A stretch of 64,000 bases of DNA, taken from NCBI RefSeq assembly GCF_003287495.1, contig NZ_PRLE01000004.1, forward strand, positions 62,001-126,000, given 5' to 3'. Made by a program: the position numbers and the translations under genes. The notes below the pieces were generated by a model, which did no database searches, was not told the origin of the DNA, and saw only the letters and a program-made list of their open reading frames with translations. This document shows positions 1 to 8,039 of this stretch, piece by piece. Numbering within the stretch: position 1 is the stretch's first letter; every line of letters starts with the position of its first letter. Source of the DNA: Faecalibacterium prausnitzii. GTDB lineage: Bacteria > Bacillota > Clostridia > Oscillospirales > Ruminococcaceae.

Positions 1-2006
1 TTTTCCAGCAGCTCGCACAGGAAATGATACGCCGTCACGCCGCTCACCCGCTCGGTCAGGGCGTTCTCCACGGTAAAGTGTGCCCCGGCGCGGACGGCCG
101 CATAGCTGTTGCCCTGCTGGATGAACTGCTGTTCCATGTTCAGCTTCTGCTGGCTCAGCACCCGGGCATAAGCGGCCTCGGCGCCTGGCCCGGTCAGCCG
201 GGTCTCGTACAGCCACTCGCCGCCCAGCTCCACGGCCTTTTCCAGGCTCCGCTCCAGCAGGCTCATGCTCAGGGTCAGCTTGGTGTGGCAGGGGCTGCCC
301 GCCTGCCGTCCGGTCCAGATGCTCAGGGCCACGCTGCTGTTGCCCAGCCAGGTGCCGCGCAGGGTGTTCAGCTCCCGGGCCGTGTGGCGCGGGGTGTCCA
401 GCTCGTCCAGCACGTCGGTCAGCAGATCGAGATACTGCATTTCTTCCGGTGTCAGGCTGCCCAGGTCGTAGTAGAAATTCAGGTAGGTGCTGCCCGCCGA
501 GGGGTGGTGCAGCAGGGTAGCTCCGGCCAGCTGCTCTTCCCCGCCCGCGGCGCTCTTTTCCCCGCTGCCAAGATCGGCCACGGTCAGCGGGTGCTCCAGC
601 ACCAGCTTGCCGTCCACACGGGCGGCCTGTGCCTCTTCCTCTTTCTTGGGCAGGGTCGGCACCTGGGTCACCTGCACCGGCTCTGCCGCAAACAGGTCTT
701 TCAGCAAAGCATCGAACCAGCCCTCGGCCAGTTTCTCCCGCAGGGAGGCAAACAGGCTGTTGGTGTGCAGCAGCATGGCCGGGTCGCCGGTGTGCAGCCA
801 GCCCGTGGCCGCGTTGATGGCGTCCAGCACACCGTCCGGGATGCTGCCCGGCCGCTCCAGCGAAGCAAACTCCGCCGCGTTCAGAGCGGCCAGCAGCAGG
901 TCTTCCGGGATGCCCTCAGCCAGGATGTCGTCCACGGCTTTCCGCACGCCCGCGGCAAACCGGGCCGCCGTATCCTCGGTGGCACCGCGCAGCACCAGCT
1001 CCAGCGTGGGCTGTAACGTGCTGTCGTCAAACCCGATGTCGATGTCCGCGCCCAGCTTCTCGTTCAGCAGGGCCGCTTTCAGCGGGGCCTGATTGGAGCC
1101 CAGCAGCGCGTCCAGCAGGATCTCCACGCCCAGCTGCCGCTCCCGGTCTGCAAAGGCTCCGGTATACCAGGCCAGAGCGCACTGCACCTCGTCGGCCTCC
1201 GGCTTCTCGGTGTAGTAGGGGATCTTCACCTGCACGCCCGGCTGCTCGTCCTGCATCGTCAGGCGGGGGCGGCTGGTGCCCTTGGGCATCCTGCTCAGGT
1301 AGGCCTCGTCGAGGAATGCCAGCGCCTCCCCCATGTTCAGGTTTCCGTACAGGGTGATGCAGCAGTTGTCCGCGCTGTAGTGGCGGTGGTACACCCGCTT
1401 GTACTTCTCATAGGTCAGCGCCGGGATGGAAGCCGGGTCGCCGCCCGAGACAAAGCCGTAGGCCGTATCCGGGAACATGGCCCGCTCCAGCGCGTTCTGC
1501 AGCTGGGCGTCCGGGGAAGCCAGAGCGCCCTGCATCTCGTTGTAGACCACGCCGCTCACGGTGCCGTCCTCGCCCCGGTGCCAGCCCTCCTGCTCAAACA
1601 CGGCCTTGTCCACCATGGCCAGCGGGCAGAACACCGCGTTGAGGTACACGTCCATCAGGTTCTTGAAATCCGTCTCGTTGGGCGTCGCAAAGGGGTAAAC
1701 GGTCTTGTCCGGGAACGTCATCGCATTGAGGAACGACGCCATGCTGCTCTTGAGCAGCTGCAAAAACGGCGATTTGACCGGGTACTTCTCACTGCCCGCC
1801 AGCACCGAGTGTTCCAGGATATGGAACACTCCCGTGTCATCGGACGGGAATGTCCCGAACCCGATGCCAAAGCCCTTGTTATGATCGTCATTTTCCACCA
1901 GCAGCACCGACGCCCCGCTGACATCATGGGTCAGCACCGTCAGGGTGCCGTGCTGCTCCGGGCAGTCTTCCTGCTTTACCAGAGTGTAACCGGGATATTG
2001 CTTCAT
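1..2006 (-). CDS. M16-family (insulinase/presequence protease-like) zinc peptidase, partial
   Basis: The protein runs off the left edge; 668 codons are visible. The N-terminus carries the inverted zinc motif HxxEH (H62, E65, H66), and a downstream Glu in an N-E-M-Q-G segment (E157) is the expected third ligand. The long tandem M16 and M16C-type repeats match the presequence protease (PreP/Cym1) group, which degrades short unfolded peptides in the cytosol. The start is ATG at 2006, preceded by GGAGAAAC. It has no signal peptide, which fits a cytosolic oligopeptidase. It has its own promoter and lies downstream of the MFS gene terminator. The missing C-terminus is only the window edge, not a truncation of the gene. 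Confidence 0.93.
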   Translation of the reverse strand, partial: MKQYPGYTLVKQEDCPEQHGTLTVLTHDVSGASVLLVENDDHNKGFGIGFGTFPSDDTGVFHILEHSVLAGSEKYPVKSPFLQLLKSSMASFLNAMTFPDKTVYPFATPNETDFKNLMDVYLNAVFCPLAMVDKAVFEQEGWHRGEDGTVSGVVYNEMQGALASPDAQLQNALERAMFPDTAYGFVSGGDPASIPALTYEKYKRVYHRHYSADNCCITLYGNLNMGEALAFLDEAYLSRMPKGTSRPRLTMQDEQPGVQVKIPYYTEKPEADEVQCALAWYTGAFADRERQLGVEILLDALLGSNQAPLKAALLNEKLGADIDIGFDDSTLQPTLELVLRGATEDTAARFAAGVRKAVDDILAEGIPEDLLLAALNAAEFASLERPGSIPDGVLDAINAATGWLHTGDPAMLLHTNSLFASLREKLAEGWFDALLKDLFAAEPVQVTQVPTLPKKEEEAQAARVDGKLVLEHPLTVADLGSGEKSAAGGEEQLAGATLLHHPSAGSTYLNFYYDLGSLTPEEMQYLDLLTDVLDELDTPRHTARELNTLRGTWLGNSSVALSIWTGRQAGSPCHTKLTLSMSLLERSLEKAVELGGEWLYETRLTGPGAEAAYARVLSQQKLNMEQQFIQQGNSYAAVRAGAHFTVENALTERVSGVTAYHFLCELLE

Positions 2007-2042
2007 CGCTGTTTCTCCTTTGGTTTTTATTTTTTTGCCTTT

Positions 2043-2071
2043 ATTGTATCATTCTTCCGGGTAAAACACAA
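2043..2071 (-). promoter_or_regulatory. Promoter of the M16 peptidase gene
   Basis: On the minus strand, TTGTGT (2066-2071) and TACAAT (2043-2048) are separated by 17 bases, about 40 bases before the start codon. Confidence 0.6.
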
Positions 2072-2075
2072 CAAA

Positions 2076-2112
2076 CCAAAAACGGCAGCCTCCCGCTCCC
2101 GGGAAGCTGCCG
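2076..2112 (-). terminator. Rho-independent terminator after the MFS gene
   Basis: CGGCAGC and GCTGCCG form a GC-rich stem. On the minus strand it is followed by TTTTTGG, just past the MFS stop codon at 2122. Confidence 0.85.
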
Positions 2113-2121
2113 CTCTGTCTT

Positions 2122-3393
2122 TTAATTTACGCTGTCGGTAATGACCCCCGCTTTGCACGACACCCTGAACAGCACAAAGCCCACCACGAACAGCACGATG
2201 AGGGAACCGACGCCCACATTGGCGCTGCCGGTCAGCTGGCTGCCCACGCTGACGATCATGGTGCCCAGGAACGAGGCCCCCTTGCCGCAGATGTCAAACA
2301 GGCCGAAGTATTCGCCGGATTTTTCCGGCGGGATGATTTTGGCAAAGTGGGAGCGGCTGAGGGCCTGCACGCCGCCCTGGAACATGCCCACGATGACGGC
2401 CAGCACCCAGAACTGCCACTGCCGAGTCAGGAAGAACGCAAACACCGCAATGCCCGCGTAGGCCGCGATGCAGACCGGGATGAGGGCCGTGGACGGGTAC
2501 TTCGAGGACAGCCGCCCGAAGATGAGCGCTGACGGGAACGCCACGATCTGGGTCAGCAGCAGGGCCAGCAGCAGACCCGTGGTATCCAGCCCCAGTGCCG
2601 TGCCATAGGCCGTGGCCATATCAATGATGGTATACACGCCGTCGATGTAGCAGAAGAACGCCAGCAGGAACCAGAACACCTGTTTATCTTCCGGCAGGTG
2701 GCGGATGGTGTGCCCGATGCGGGCAAAGCTCTGGCGGATGGCGTGCCGCTCCACCTCCACATAGTGCAGCTGTTTGTATTGGTTCAGCAGCGGCAGCGTG
2801 GTCAGCAGCCACCAGAACGCCGTGATCAGCAGCGCCAGATCCAGTGCTTTCATCTGGCTGATGCCCAGCTTGTCCGCCCCCAGCACAAGGCCCAAACAGG
2901 CCACGAACGGCACACAGCTGCCAATGTAGCCCCATGCATAGCCTTTGGAGGAGACTTCGTCCATCCGTTCCGGGCTCGTCACATCGCTCAGCATGGAATC
3001 GTAATAGACAAGGCTGCCCGAGAAGCCCACCTTGGCAATGACAAAGATGACGAGGAACGGCAGCCAGGCGGACATCTTGCCCATGGCAATGCAGCCCACG
3101 ATGCCCACCCAGACGCAGAGTATAAAAATGGGCTTTTTGAAGCCTTTCGTGTCCGCCAGAGTGCCCAGGATCGGGCTGAGGATCGCCGTGATGATGGTCA
3201 CCACCGAGGTGGCGTAGCCCCAGTAGGCCAGATACTCCACCGACGACAGCCCGCCCGCGGCGGCCAGCGCGTTGAAGAAAATCGGAATGAGGGTGGCCAC
3301 CATCAGCACAAAGGCCGAGTTGCCCACGTCGTACAGGATCCACGCGCGCTCCAGTTTGGTCAGCCGGAACCGCTGCTTGCTCTCTTTTTCCAT
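2122..3393 (-). CDS. MFS transporter, Atg22/UMF1-like
   Basis: This is a polytopic membrane protein of 423 residues with about 12 hydrophobic segments. The N-terminal region (W-I-L-Y-D-V-G-N-S-A-F) and the S-Y-D-S-M-L-type loop resemble the Atg22/UMF1 branch of the major facilitator superfamily; in eukaryotes Atg22 exports amino acids from vacuoles, and the bacterial substrate is unknown. An upstream in-frame start at 3417 would overlap the preceding gene. The ATG at 3393 has GAGAGGGG just before it and sits 10 bases after the phospholipase stop, so I chose it. It is the last gene of a gpsA, phospholipase-like, MFS operon. Transport is supported by sequence; the substrate is not. Confidence 0.88.
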   Translation of the reverse strand: MEKESKQRFRLTKLERAWILYDVGNSAFVLMVATLIPIFFNALAAAGGLSSVEYLAYWGYATSVVTIITAILSPILGTLADTKGFKKPIFILCVWVGIVGCIAMGKMSAWLPFLVIFVIAKVGFSGSLVYYDSMLSDVTSPERMDEVSSKGYAWGYIGSCVPFVACLGLVLGADKLGISQMKALDLALLITAFWWLLTTLPLLNQYKQLHYVEVERHAIRQSFARIGHTIRHLPEDKQVFWFLLAFFCYIDGVYTIIDMATAYGTALGLDTTGLLLALLLTQIVAFPSALIFGRLSSKYPSTALIPVCIAAYAGIAVFAFFLTRQWQFWVLAVIVGMFQGGVQALSRSHFAKIIPPEKSGEYFGLFDICGKGASFLGTMIVSVGSQLTGSANVGVGSLIVLFVVGFVLFRVSCKAGVITDSVN

Positions 3394-3403
3394 ATTGCCC
3401 CTC

Positions 3404-4201
3404 TCAGTTTTCCCCAAAGGTGTGCTGGTATGCTTGATCCAGCGGTGCCCCGGTCTGCAGTGTGTCGCGGTATTCCAAAATCAGCCGCTCGGCCAGCGGC
3501 AGGGCTTTCTGGTACAGCGCATCCAGCTGCTCACAGCTCTCCGCACAGGCGGGGTTGGGCTGCGGGTTTGCCACCAGCCCGTGCAGGCCCTCGTACCTGC
3601 CCACGGCTTTCATGCCTGTCAGCACCACCCAGCGCTTGGCCGGGCTGGAGGCCAGCAGCAGCTTGTGCACGGCCACCATCCCTTTCATGGCGTCGTAAGC
3701 CTGCAAAATGGTGATGCCCTGATAGAACGGCGCGATCACTTTCGCCCGCTCCATACTGGGGTGGATGTGGCTGGCTGTCAAAAAATGCAGCGGGTCTTTG
3801 CCATCCCGGCGGAGGAGCATGTTGTCAAACTCTGTTTCAATTTCGCAGTGGCTCACGCCGCTGTCCCGGACATCCTGCTCCACGCGGGGGTGGCAGGTGG
3901 AGTCCAGCGCAAAATGGCAGAGGAAGCCCAGCGCGTAGGCCAGCGCGGCGTCTCTATTTTTCGCTGTGTTCACCACGCCCCGGGCCCGCTCGAAGAAAAC
4001 CGCTCCCGGCTGCTCGTGCATGGCGTTGCCCAACGCGCTCACCGGGGTAGATTTTGCCGCGTGGTAGTAGAACAGCAGGTCCGGCCCGTGCAGACCGATG
4101 TCATACAGCTCCCGGTAAGGAGCAATTTTTTCCTGCAATTCCGCGGGCAGGCGTTCCAGAACATCCGCGCCAAAGCGTCGGTGTGCATAGGTGGATGGCA
4201 T
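3404..4201 (-). CDS. Zinc-dependent phospholipase C family protein
   Basis: The 265-residue protein begins M-P-S-T-Y-A-H-R-R-F and has spaced His/Asp residues typical of the Zn-dependent phospholipase C fold (H7, an H-G-P-D segment, C-H-F-A-L-D-S-T-C-H-P). No signal peptide is visible, unlike secreted clostridial alpha-toxins, so it is probably a cytosolic metal hydrolase of the family and not a toxin. The start has AAGGAGG upstream. It lies 26 bases after gpsA and 10 bases before the MFS gene, all on one strand, so co-transcription is likely. Its true substrate is unknown. Confidence 0.82.
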   Translation of the reverse strand: MPSTYAHRRFGADVLERLPAELQEKIAPYRELYDIGLHGPDLLFYYHAAKSTPVSALGNAMHEQPGAVFFERARGVVNTAKNRDAALAYALGFLCHFALDSTCHPRVEQDVRDSGVSHCEIETEFDNMLLRRDGKDPLHFLTASHIHPSMERAKVIAPFYQGITILQAYDAMKGMVAVHKLLLASSPAKRWVVLTGMKAVGRYEGLHGLVANPQPNPACAESCEQLDALYQKALPLAERLILEYRDTLQTGAPLDQAYQHTFGEN

Positions 4202-4227
4202 AACAAAGGCCTCCTTTATTTTACAGC

Positions 4228-5250
4228 TTACAGCTGCGGCAGCTCGTTTTTCAGGCCGCGGTCCATCAGGGCGCGGACGGCCTCGGCAGCGCTCATGCCG
4301 TGGTTGACGATGGCGTCCACCGTCTGCACGATGGGCATTTCCACCTGATATTTTTCGGCCAGTTCCAGCGCGGCGGGCAGGGCGTTCATGCCCTCCACCA
4401 CCATGCCGACCTCTTTCACGGCCTCCGCCGGGCTCTTGCCCTTGCCAATGAGGATGCCCGCCCGGTTGTTCCGGCTGTGCATACTGGTGGCAGTAACGAT
4501 GAGGTCTCCGATGCCGGCCAGGCCCGCAAAGGTGTGGACATTGCAGCCCATGGCCACGCCCAGCCGGGCGATCTCCGCAATGCCGCGGGTGATGAGGGCG
4601 GCGCGGGCGTTGTCGCCGTAGCCCAGGCCCGTGGAGATGCCCACGCCCAGCGCGATGACGTTCTTCATGGCACCGCTCAGCTCCACGCCCTTGATATCCG
4701 GGTTGGTGTAAACGCGCATACAGGTGTTGTTGAACACCTCCTGCACATACCGGGCGGCCTCCTCGTCCGGGCTGGCCGAGACGATGGTGGTGGGCAGGTC
4801 AACCGCCACTTCCTCCGCGTGGGTGGGGCCGGAAAGCGCCACCAGACGCACGCCCTTGGGGCCGCCCTCTTTGCCCAGCTCGTCGGCCAGGATCTCCGTC
4901 ATGGTCATCAGGGTGTCGGGCTCCACGCCCTTGGCCACATCCACGATGATCTGCCCGTCGGCCACATAGGGCCGGGCTTTGGCCGCCGTGCCCCGCACGA
5001 AGACGGACGGCACGGCAAACATCAAAATATCCTTGTCCGTGCACACTTCCTCCATGCTCTTGGTAAATTTCAGCTCCTGCGGGATCTTCATCCCCGGCAG
5101 GTTGGGGTGGACGCGGGTGGTGGAGAGGTTGTCGATCTCCTGCCCCAGCGCCGACCACACCAGCACATCGTTTCCGCTCACGCACAGCATCCGTGCCAGA
5201 GCCATGCCCCAGGTGCCTGCACCCAGGATGCCAATTTTCCGTTTTGTCAC
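4228..5250 (-). CDS. gpsA: NAD(P)H-dependent glycerol-3-phosphate dehydrogenase
   Basis: GpsA reduces dihydroxyacetone phosphate to sn-glycerol-3-phosphate, the backbone for membrane phospholipids. The N-terminal Rossmann motif G10-A-G12-T-W-G15 and the catalytic-lysine segment S-G-A-M-K-N-V are both present, and the 340-residue length is normal. A longer reading frame starts at 5313, but the GTG at 5250 follows GGAGGACAAGAAC and begins right at the nucleotide-binding fold, so GTG is preferred. It is the first gene of a three-gene minus-strand operon. Confidence 0.95.
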   Translation of the reverse strand: MTKRKIGILGAGTWGMALARMLCVSGNDVLVWSALGQEIDNLSTTRVHPNLPGMKIPQELKFTKSMEEVCTDKDILMFAVPSVFVRGTAAKARPYVADGQIIVDVAKGVEPDTLMTMTEILADELGKEGGPKGVRLVALSGPTHAEEVAVDLPTTIVSASPDEEAARYVQEVFNNTCMRVYTNPDIKGVELSGAMKNVIALGVGISTGLGYGDNARAALITRGIAEIARLGVAMGCNVHTFAGLAGIGDLIVTATSMHSRNNRAGILIGKGKSPAEAVKEVGMVVEGMNALPAALELAEKYQVEMPIVQTVDAIVNHGMSAAEAVRALMDRGLKNELPQL

Positions 5251-5267
5251 GTTCTTGTCCTCCGTGT

Positions 5268-5299
5268 CCGCGCGCCGGGCAGAGCGCCCGTTCGCGCGG
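5268..5299 (-). promoter_or_regulatory. Strong stem-loop upstream of gpsA
   Basis: A nearly perfect GC-rich inverted repeat (CCGCGCG...CGCGCGG with an inner GGGC/GCCC) lies about 20-50 bases before the GTG start. It may be a 5' UTR structure; there is no U-tract, so it is not a normal terminator. Confidence 0.5.
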
Positions 5300-5458
5300 C
5301 AGTTTCTATGCAAAAAATAGTTCCGATATTTTAGTGTTCTACACCCAAGCCCATTTTACACGAAAGGCTGTATCCCGTCAACTCTCTGGCAGGCTGCACA
5401 AAGTCCGGTGGTGTTTTTCAGCGGTTTTGTCTATCGTATGCGATTTCATAACTACCAA

Positions 5459-5487
5459 TTGCATCCATCGGAAATTCATGTTATAGT
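5459..5487 (+). promoter_or_regulatory. Promoter P1 of the amino acid ABC operon
   Basis: TTGCAT (5459-5464) and TATAGT (5482-5487) are separated by 17 bases. The promoter is framed by ACTACCA (5451-5457) and TGGTAGG (5492-5498), an inverted repeat that could be an operator. Confidence 0.55.
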
Positions 5488-5523
5488 ATTCTGGTAGGTT
5501 TTGTAGGTTTTTTCAAAAACCCC

Positions 5524-5554
5524 TTGACTTCAACGCAGGTTTATCCTGTATACT
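5524..5554 (+). promoter_or_regulatory. Possible second promoter of the amino acid ABC operon
   Basis: TTGACT (5524-5529) and TATACT (5549-5554) have a 19-base spacer, longer than ideal. A small GGTTTTT/AAAAACC inverted repeat lies immediately upstream. Confidence 0.4.
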
Positions 5555-5600
5555 CTGCTTCATCGTCACATTTTCTTTCAAAGAGGATTTCAAAAAGCTT

Positions 5601-6284
5601 ATGTTTGAGTCATTCCTTGCCAACCGCACCGTCGGCGTGCTGTGGGAGGCCCTGCCCCGTATCTTATCAGCGGGCCTCACCATGACCATCCCCCTCACGC
5701 TGATCTCGTTCTCCCTCGCCATGGTCATTGCCGTGGCGGTGGCTCTGGTACAGTATGCCCATGTGCCGGTGCTGCGTCAGATCGCCCGGTTTTACATCTG
5801 GGTGGTACGCGGTACCCCGCTGCTGGTGCAGCTGTTCATCATCTTTTACGGCCTGCCCAGCGTGGGCATCATGCTGGACGCGTTCCCGGCTGCCGTCATT
5901 GCCTTTGCGTTCAATGAGGGTGCTTACTGCGCCGAGACCATGCGCGGCGCGCTGGAAAGCGTGCCCCAGGGCCAGCTGGAGGCCGGTTCCTGCGTGGGCA
6001 TGACCTGGGCCCAGATCATGCGCCGCATCGTGCTGCCGCAGGCCCTGCGCACCGCCGTGCCCGCCCTCTCCAACTCCCTCATCGGCATGATCAAGGACAC
6101 CTCGCTGGCGTCCAACATCACGGTGGCGGAGCTGTTCATGGCAGGCCAGCGGGTGGCCGCCCGCACCTATATCTTCCTGCCCATCTACTGCGAGGTCGCC
6201 GTGGTCTACCTGCTGTTCTGCACCGTCATCACCAAGCTGCAGAGCCTGCTGGAGCGCCAGCTGAACGCCCGCGGCTTCCAGTGA
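5601..6284 (+). CDS. Polar amino acid ABC transporter permease
   Basis: The 227-residue inner-membrane protein has the HisM/GlnP-type permease domain with about five membrane segments. The EAA loop (E-A-G-S-C-V-G, near residue 131), which contacts the ATPase, is clear. AGAGGA precedes the ATG at 5601. The ATPase starts 16 bases downstream, followed by the binding protein, so this is a complete one-permease importer. Related systems carry cystine, glutamine or other polar amino acids; the sequence does not settle which. Confidence 0.93.
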   Translation: MFESFLANRTVGVLWEALPRILSAGLTMTIPLTLISFSLAMVIAVAVALVQYAHVPVLRQIARFYIWVVRGTPLLVQLFIIFYGLPSVGIMLDAFPAAVIAFAFNEGAYCAETMRGALESVPQGQLEAGSCVGMTWAQIMRRIVLPQALRTAVPALSNSLIGMIKDTSLASNITVAELFMAGQRVAARTYIFLPIYCEVAVVYLLFCTVITKLQSLLERQLNARGFQ

Positions 6285-6300
6285 GAAAGGAGTGGAGCGT

Positions 6301-7113
6301 ATGGCCATGTTAGAAGTGCGGGATCTCCGCAAATCGTTTTATACTTACGCAAAACCCGGCCTGCAGGCCGGCATCTTCCACAAGCCCGGGGCCCGCAAGG
6401 TAGTCAGCCAGCTGGATGTCCTCAAGGGCGTGGACCTCACCGTCAACAAGGGCGATGTCGTCGCCATCCTGGGCCCCAGCGGCTCGGGCAAGACCACGTT
6501 CCTGCGCTGCCTCAACTTTTTGGAAACAACCGACAGCGGCACCCTGATCTTTGACGGCGAGCAGTTTGACCTGGGTAAGATCACCAAGGCCGACATTGCC
6601 CGCCTGCGCAAAAAGACGGCGTTCGTCTTCCAGAATTACAATCTTTTCCGGAACAAGACCGCCCTGCAGAACGTCACCGAGGGCCTTGTCATCGCCCGCA
6701 AGATGCCCAAAGCCCAGGCCGACGCCATCGGGATGAAGATGCTGGAAAAAGTCGGCCTGGCCGACCGAGCCGATTCCTACCCCCGCCAGCTCTCCGGCGG
6801 CCAGCAGCAGCGGGTGGCCATTGCCCGGGCTCTTGCCACCGACCCGGAAATTCTTTATTTTGATGAGCCCACCTCCGCCCTGGACCCGGAGCTGACCGGT
6901 GAGGTGCTGGCCGTTATGCGGCAGCTGGCCGAAGAGGGCATGACCATGCTGGTGGTCACCCATGAGATGGGCTTTGCCCGCGGCGTCTCCTCCAAGACGG
7001 TCTTCATGGAAAACGGCGTGGTGGTGGAGGCCTCTCCCTCGCAGGAGTTCTTCGCCCACCCCAAAGAAGAACGCACCAGAGAATTTTTACGCAAAATTGA
7101 ACATACGAACTGA
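6301..7113 (+). CDS. Amino acid ABC transporter ATP-binding protein
   Basis: This 270-residue ATPase has the Walker A motif G-P-S-G-S-G-K-T, the signature L-S-G-G-Q-Q-Q-R and Walker B I-L-Y-F-D-E-P, as in GlnQ/HisP-type proteins. The ATG at 6301 has GGAG at good spacing; a GTG at 6292 overlaps the ribosome binding site and is less likely. Compared with GlnQ it has an extra stretch of about 25 residues between the first strand (L-R-K-S-F) and the V-L-K-G-V strand. It energises uptake with the flanking permease and lipoprotein. Confidence 0.94.
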   Translation: MAMLEVRDLRKSFYTYAKPGLQAGIFHKPGARKVVSQLDVLKGVDLTVNKGDVVAILGPSGSGKTTFLRCLNFLETTDSGTLIFDGEQFDLGKITKADIARLRKKTAFVFQNYNLFRNKTALQNVTEGLVIARKMPKAQADAIGMKMLEKVGLADRADSYPRQLSGGQQQRVAIARALATDPEILYFDEPTSALDPELTGEVLAVMRQLAEEGMTMLVVTHEMGFARGVSSKTVFMENGVVVEASPSQEFFAHPKEERTREFLRKIEHTN

Positions 7114-7126
7114 AAGGAATCCAACC

Positions 7127-7981
7127 ATGAAAAGAAGAACCTTTATCTCCCTGATGAGCGTGATGGCAGCGGCAGGCGTGCTGAGCCTGAGCGGCTGCTC
7201 TTCCTCCCATAACACCGCGGCTTCCACCGCTGGCACTGCCGCCTCCAGTGCTGCCTCCGCGGGCGGCGACCTGCTCTCCACCATCCAGAACCGCGGCACC
7301 CTCATCGTGGCGCTGGAGGGCGCATGGCAGCCCTGGAGCTTCCACGACGCGGACGACACGCTGGTGGGCTACGACGTGGAAGTCTCCCGCGCCATTGCCG
7401 AGAAGCTGGGCGTGGAGCCGGAATATGTGGAGAGCGATTGGGACAGCCTGTTTGCCGGCATGGACGCTGGCCGTTATGACATGGTCTGCAACGGCGTGGA
7501 GGTCACCGAGGAACGCTCCAAGACCTACGATTTCACCACGCCTTACGGCTATATCCACACCGCGCTCGCCGTCAAGAAAGACAACGACAGCATTACCAGC
7601 TTTGAGGACCTGGACGGCAAGACCACGGCCAACAGCCTGGCCTCCACCTACATGGAGCTGGCCGAGAGCTACGGCGCTACCGTGCAGGGCATCGACACGC
7701 TGGAAGAGACCATCCAGCTGCTGACGGCAGGCCGCATCGACGCTACCCTGAACGCCGACGTCTCGTTCTACGATTACCTCAATGTCCATCCGGACGCGGA
7801 CTTCAAGCTGGTGGCATTCACGGAGGAAGCTTCCCACGTTGCCATCCCTCTGCGCAAAGGCGACGAGACCGCCACCCTGCTGGAGGCCATCAACAGCGCC
7901 ATTGAGGAGCTGCGTGCCGATGGCACTCTCTCCGAGCTGGGTGAGAAATACTTCGGCCAGGATATTTCTTCCGAGAACTGA
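7127..7981 (+). CDS. Amino acid ABC transporter substrate-binding lipoprotein
   Basis: The 284-residue protein starts with K-R-R, a hydrophobic stretch and the lipobox L-S-G-C, then a Ser/Ala/Thr-rich linker. The mature part is a periplasmic-binding-protein type 2 (SBP_bac_3) domain, with typical segments such as L-V-G-Y-D-V-E-V and T-E-E-R-S-K-T-Y-D-F-T-T-P-Y. It captures an amino acid outside the membrane for the adjacent permease. GAAAGGA precedes the start, 13 bases after the ATPase stop. A longer frame from inside the ATPase gene is only an out-of-frame extension. Confidence 0.94.
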   Translation: MKRRTFISLMSVMAAAGVLSLSGCSSSHNTAASTAGTAASSAASAGGDLLSTIQNRGTLIVALEGAWQPWSFHDADDTLVGYDVEVSRAIAEKLGVEPEYVESDWDSLFAGMDAGRYDMVCNGVEVTEERSKTYDFTTPYGYIHTALAVKKDNDSITSFEDLDGKTTANSLASTYMELAESYGATVQGIDTLEETIQLLTAGRIDATLNADVSFYDYLNVHPDADFKLVAFTEEASHVAIPLRKGDETATLLEAINSAIEELRADGTLSELGEKYFGQDISSEN

Positions 7982-8001
7982 TTTTTTGATTTTGACAGCA
8001 C

Positions 8002-8034
8002 AAAAGGCAGCCGCGTTCGCGGCTGCCTTTTTTC
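8002..8034. terminator. Bidirectional terminator between the ABC operon and the HD gene
   Basis: AAGGCAGCCGCG and CGCGGCTGCC form a tight hairpin. It is followed by TTTTTT on the plus strand and TTTT on the minus strand, and it separates two convergent genes. Confidence 0.9.
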
Positions 8035-8039
8035 GCGCG

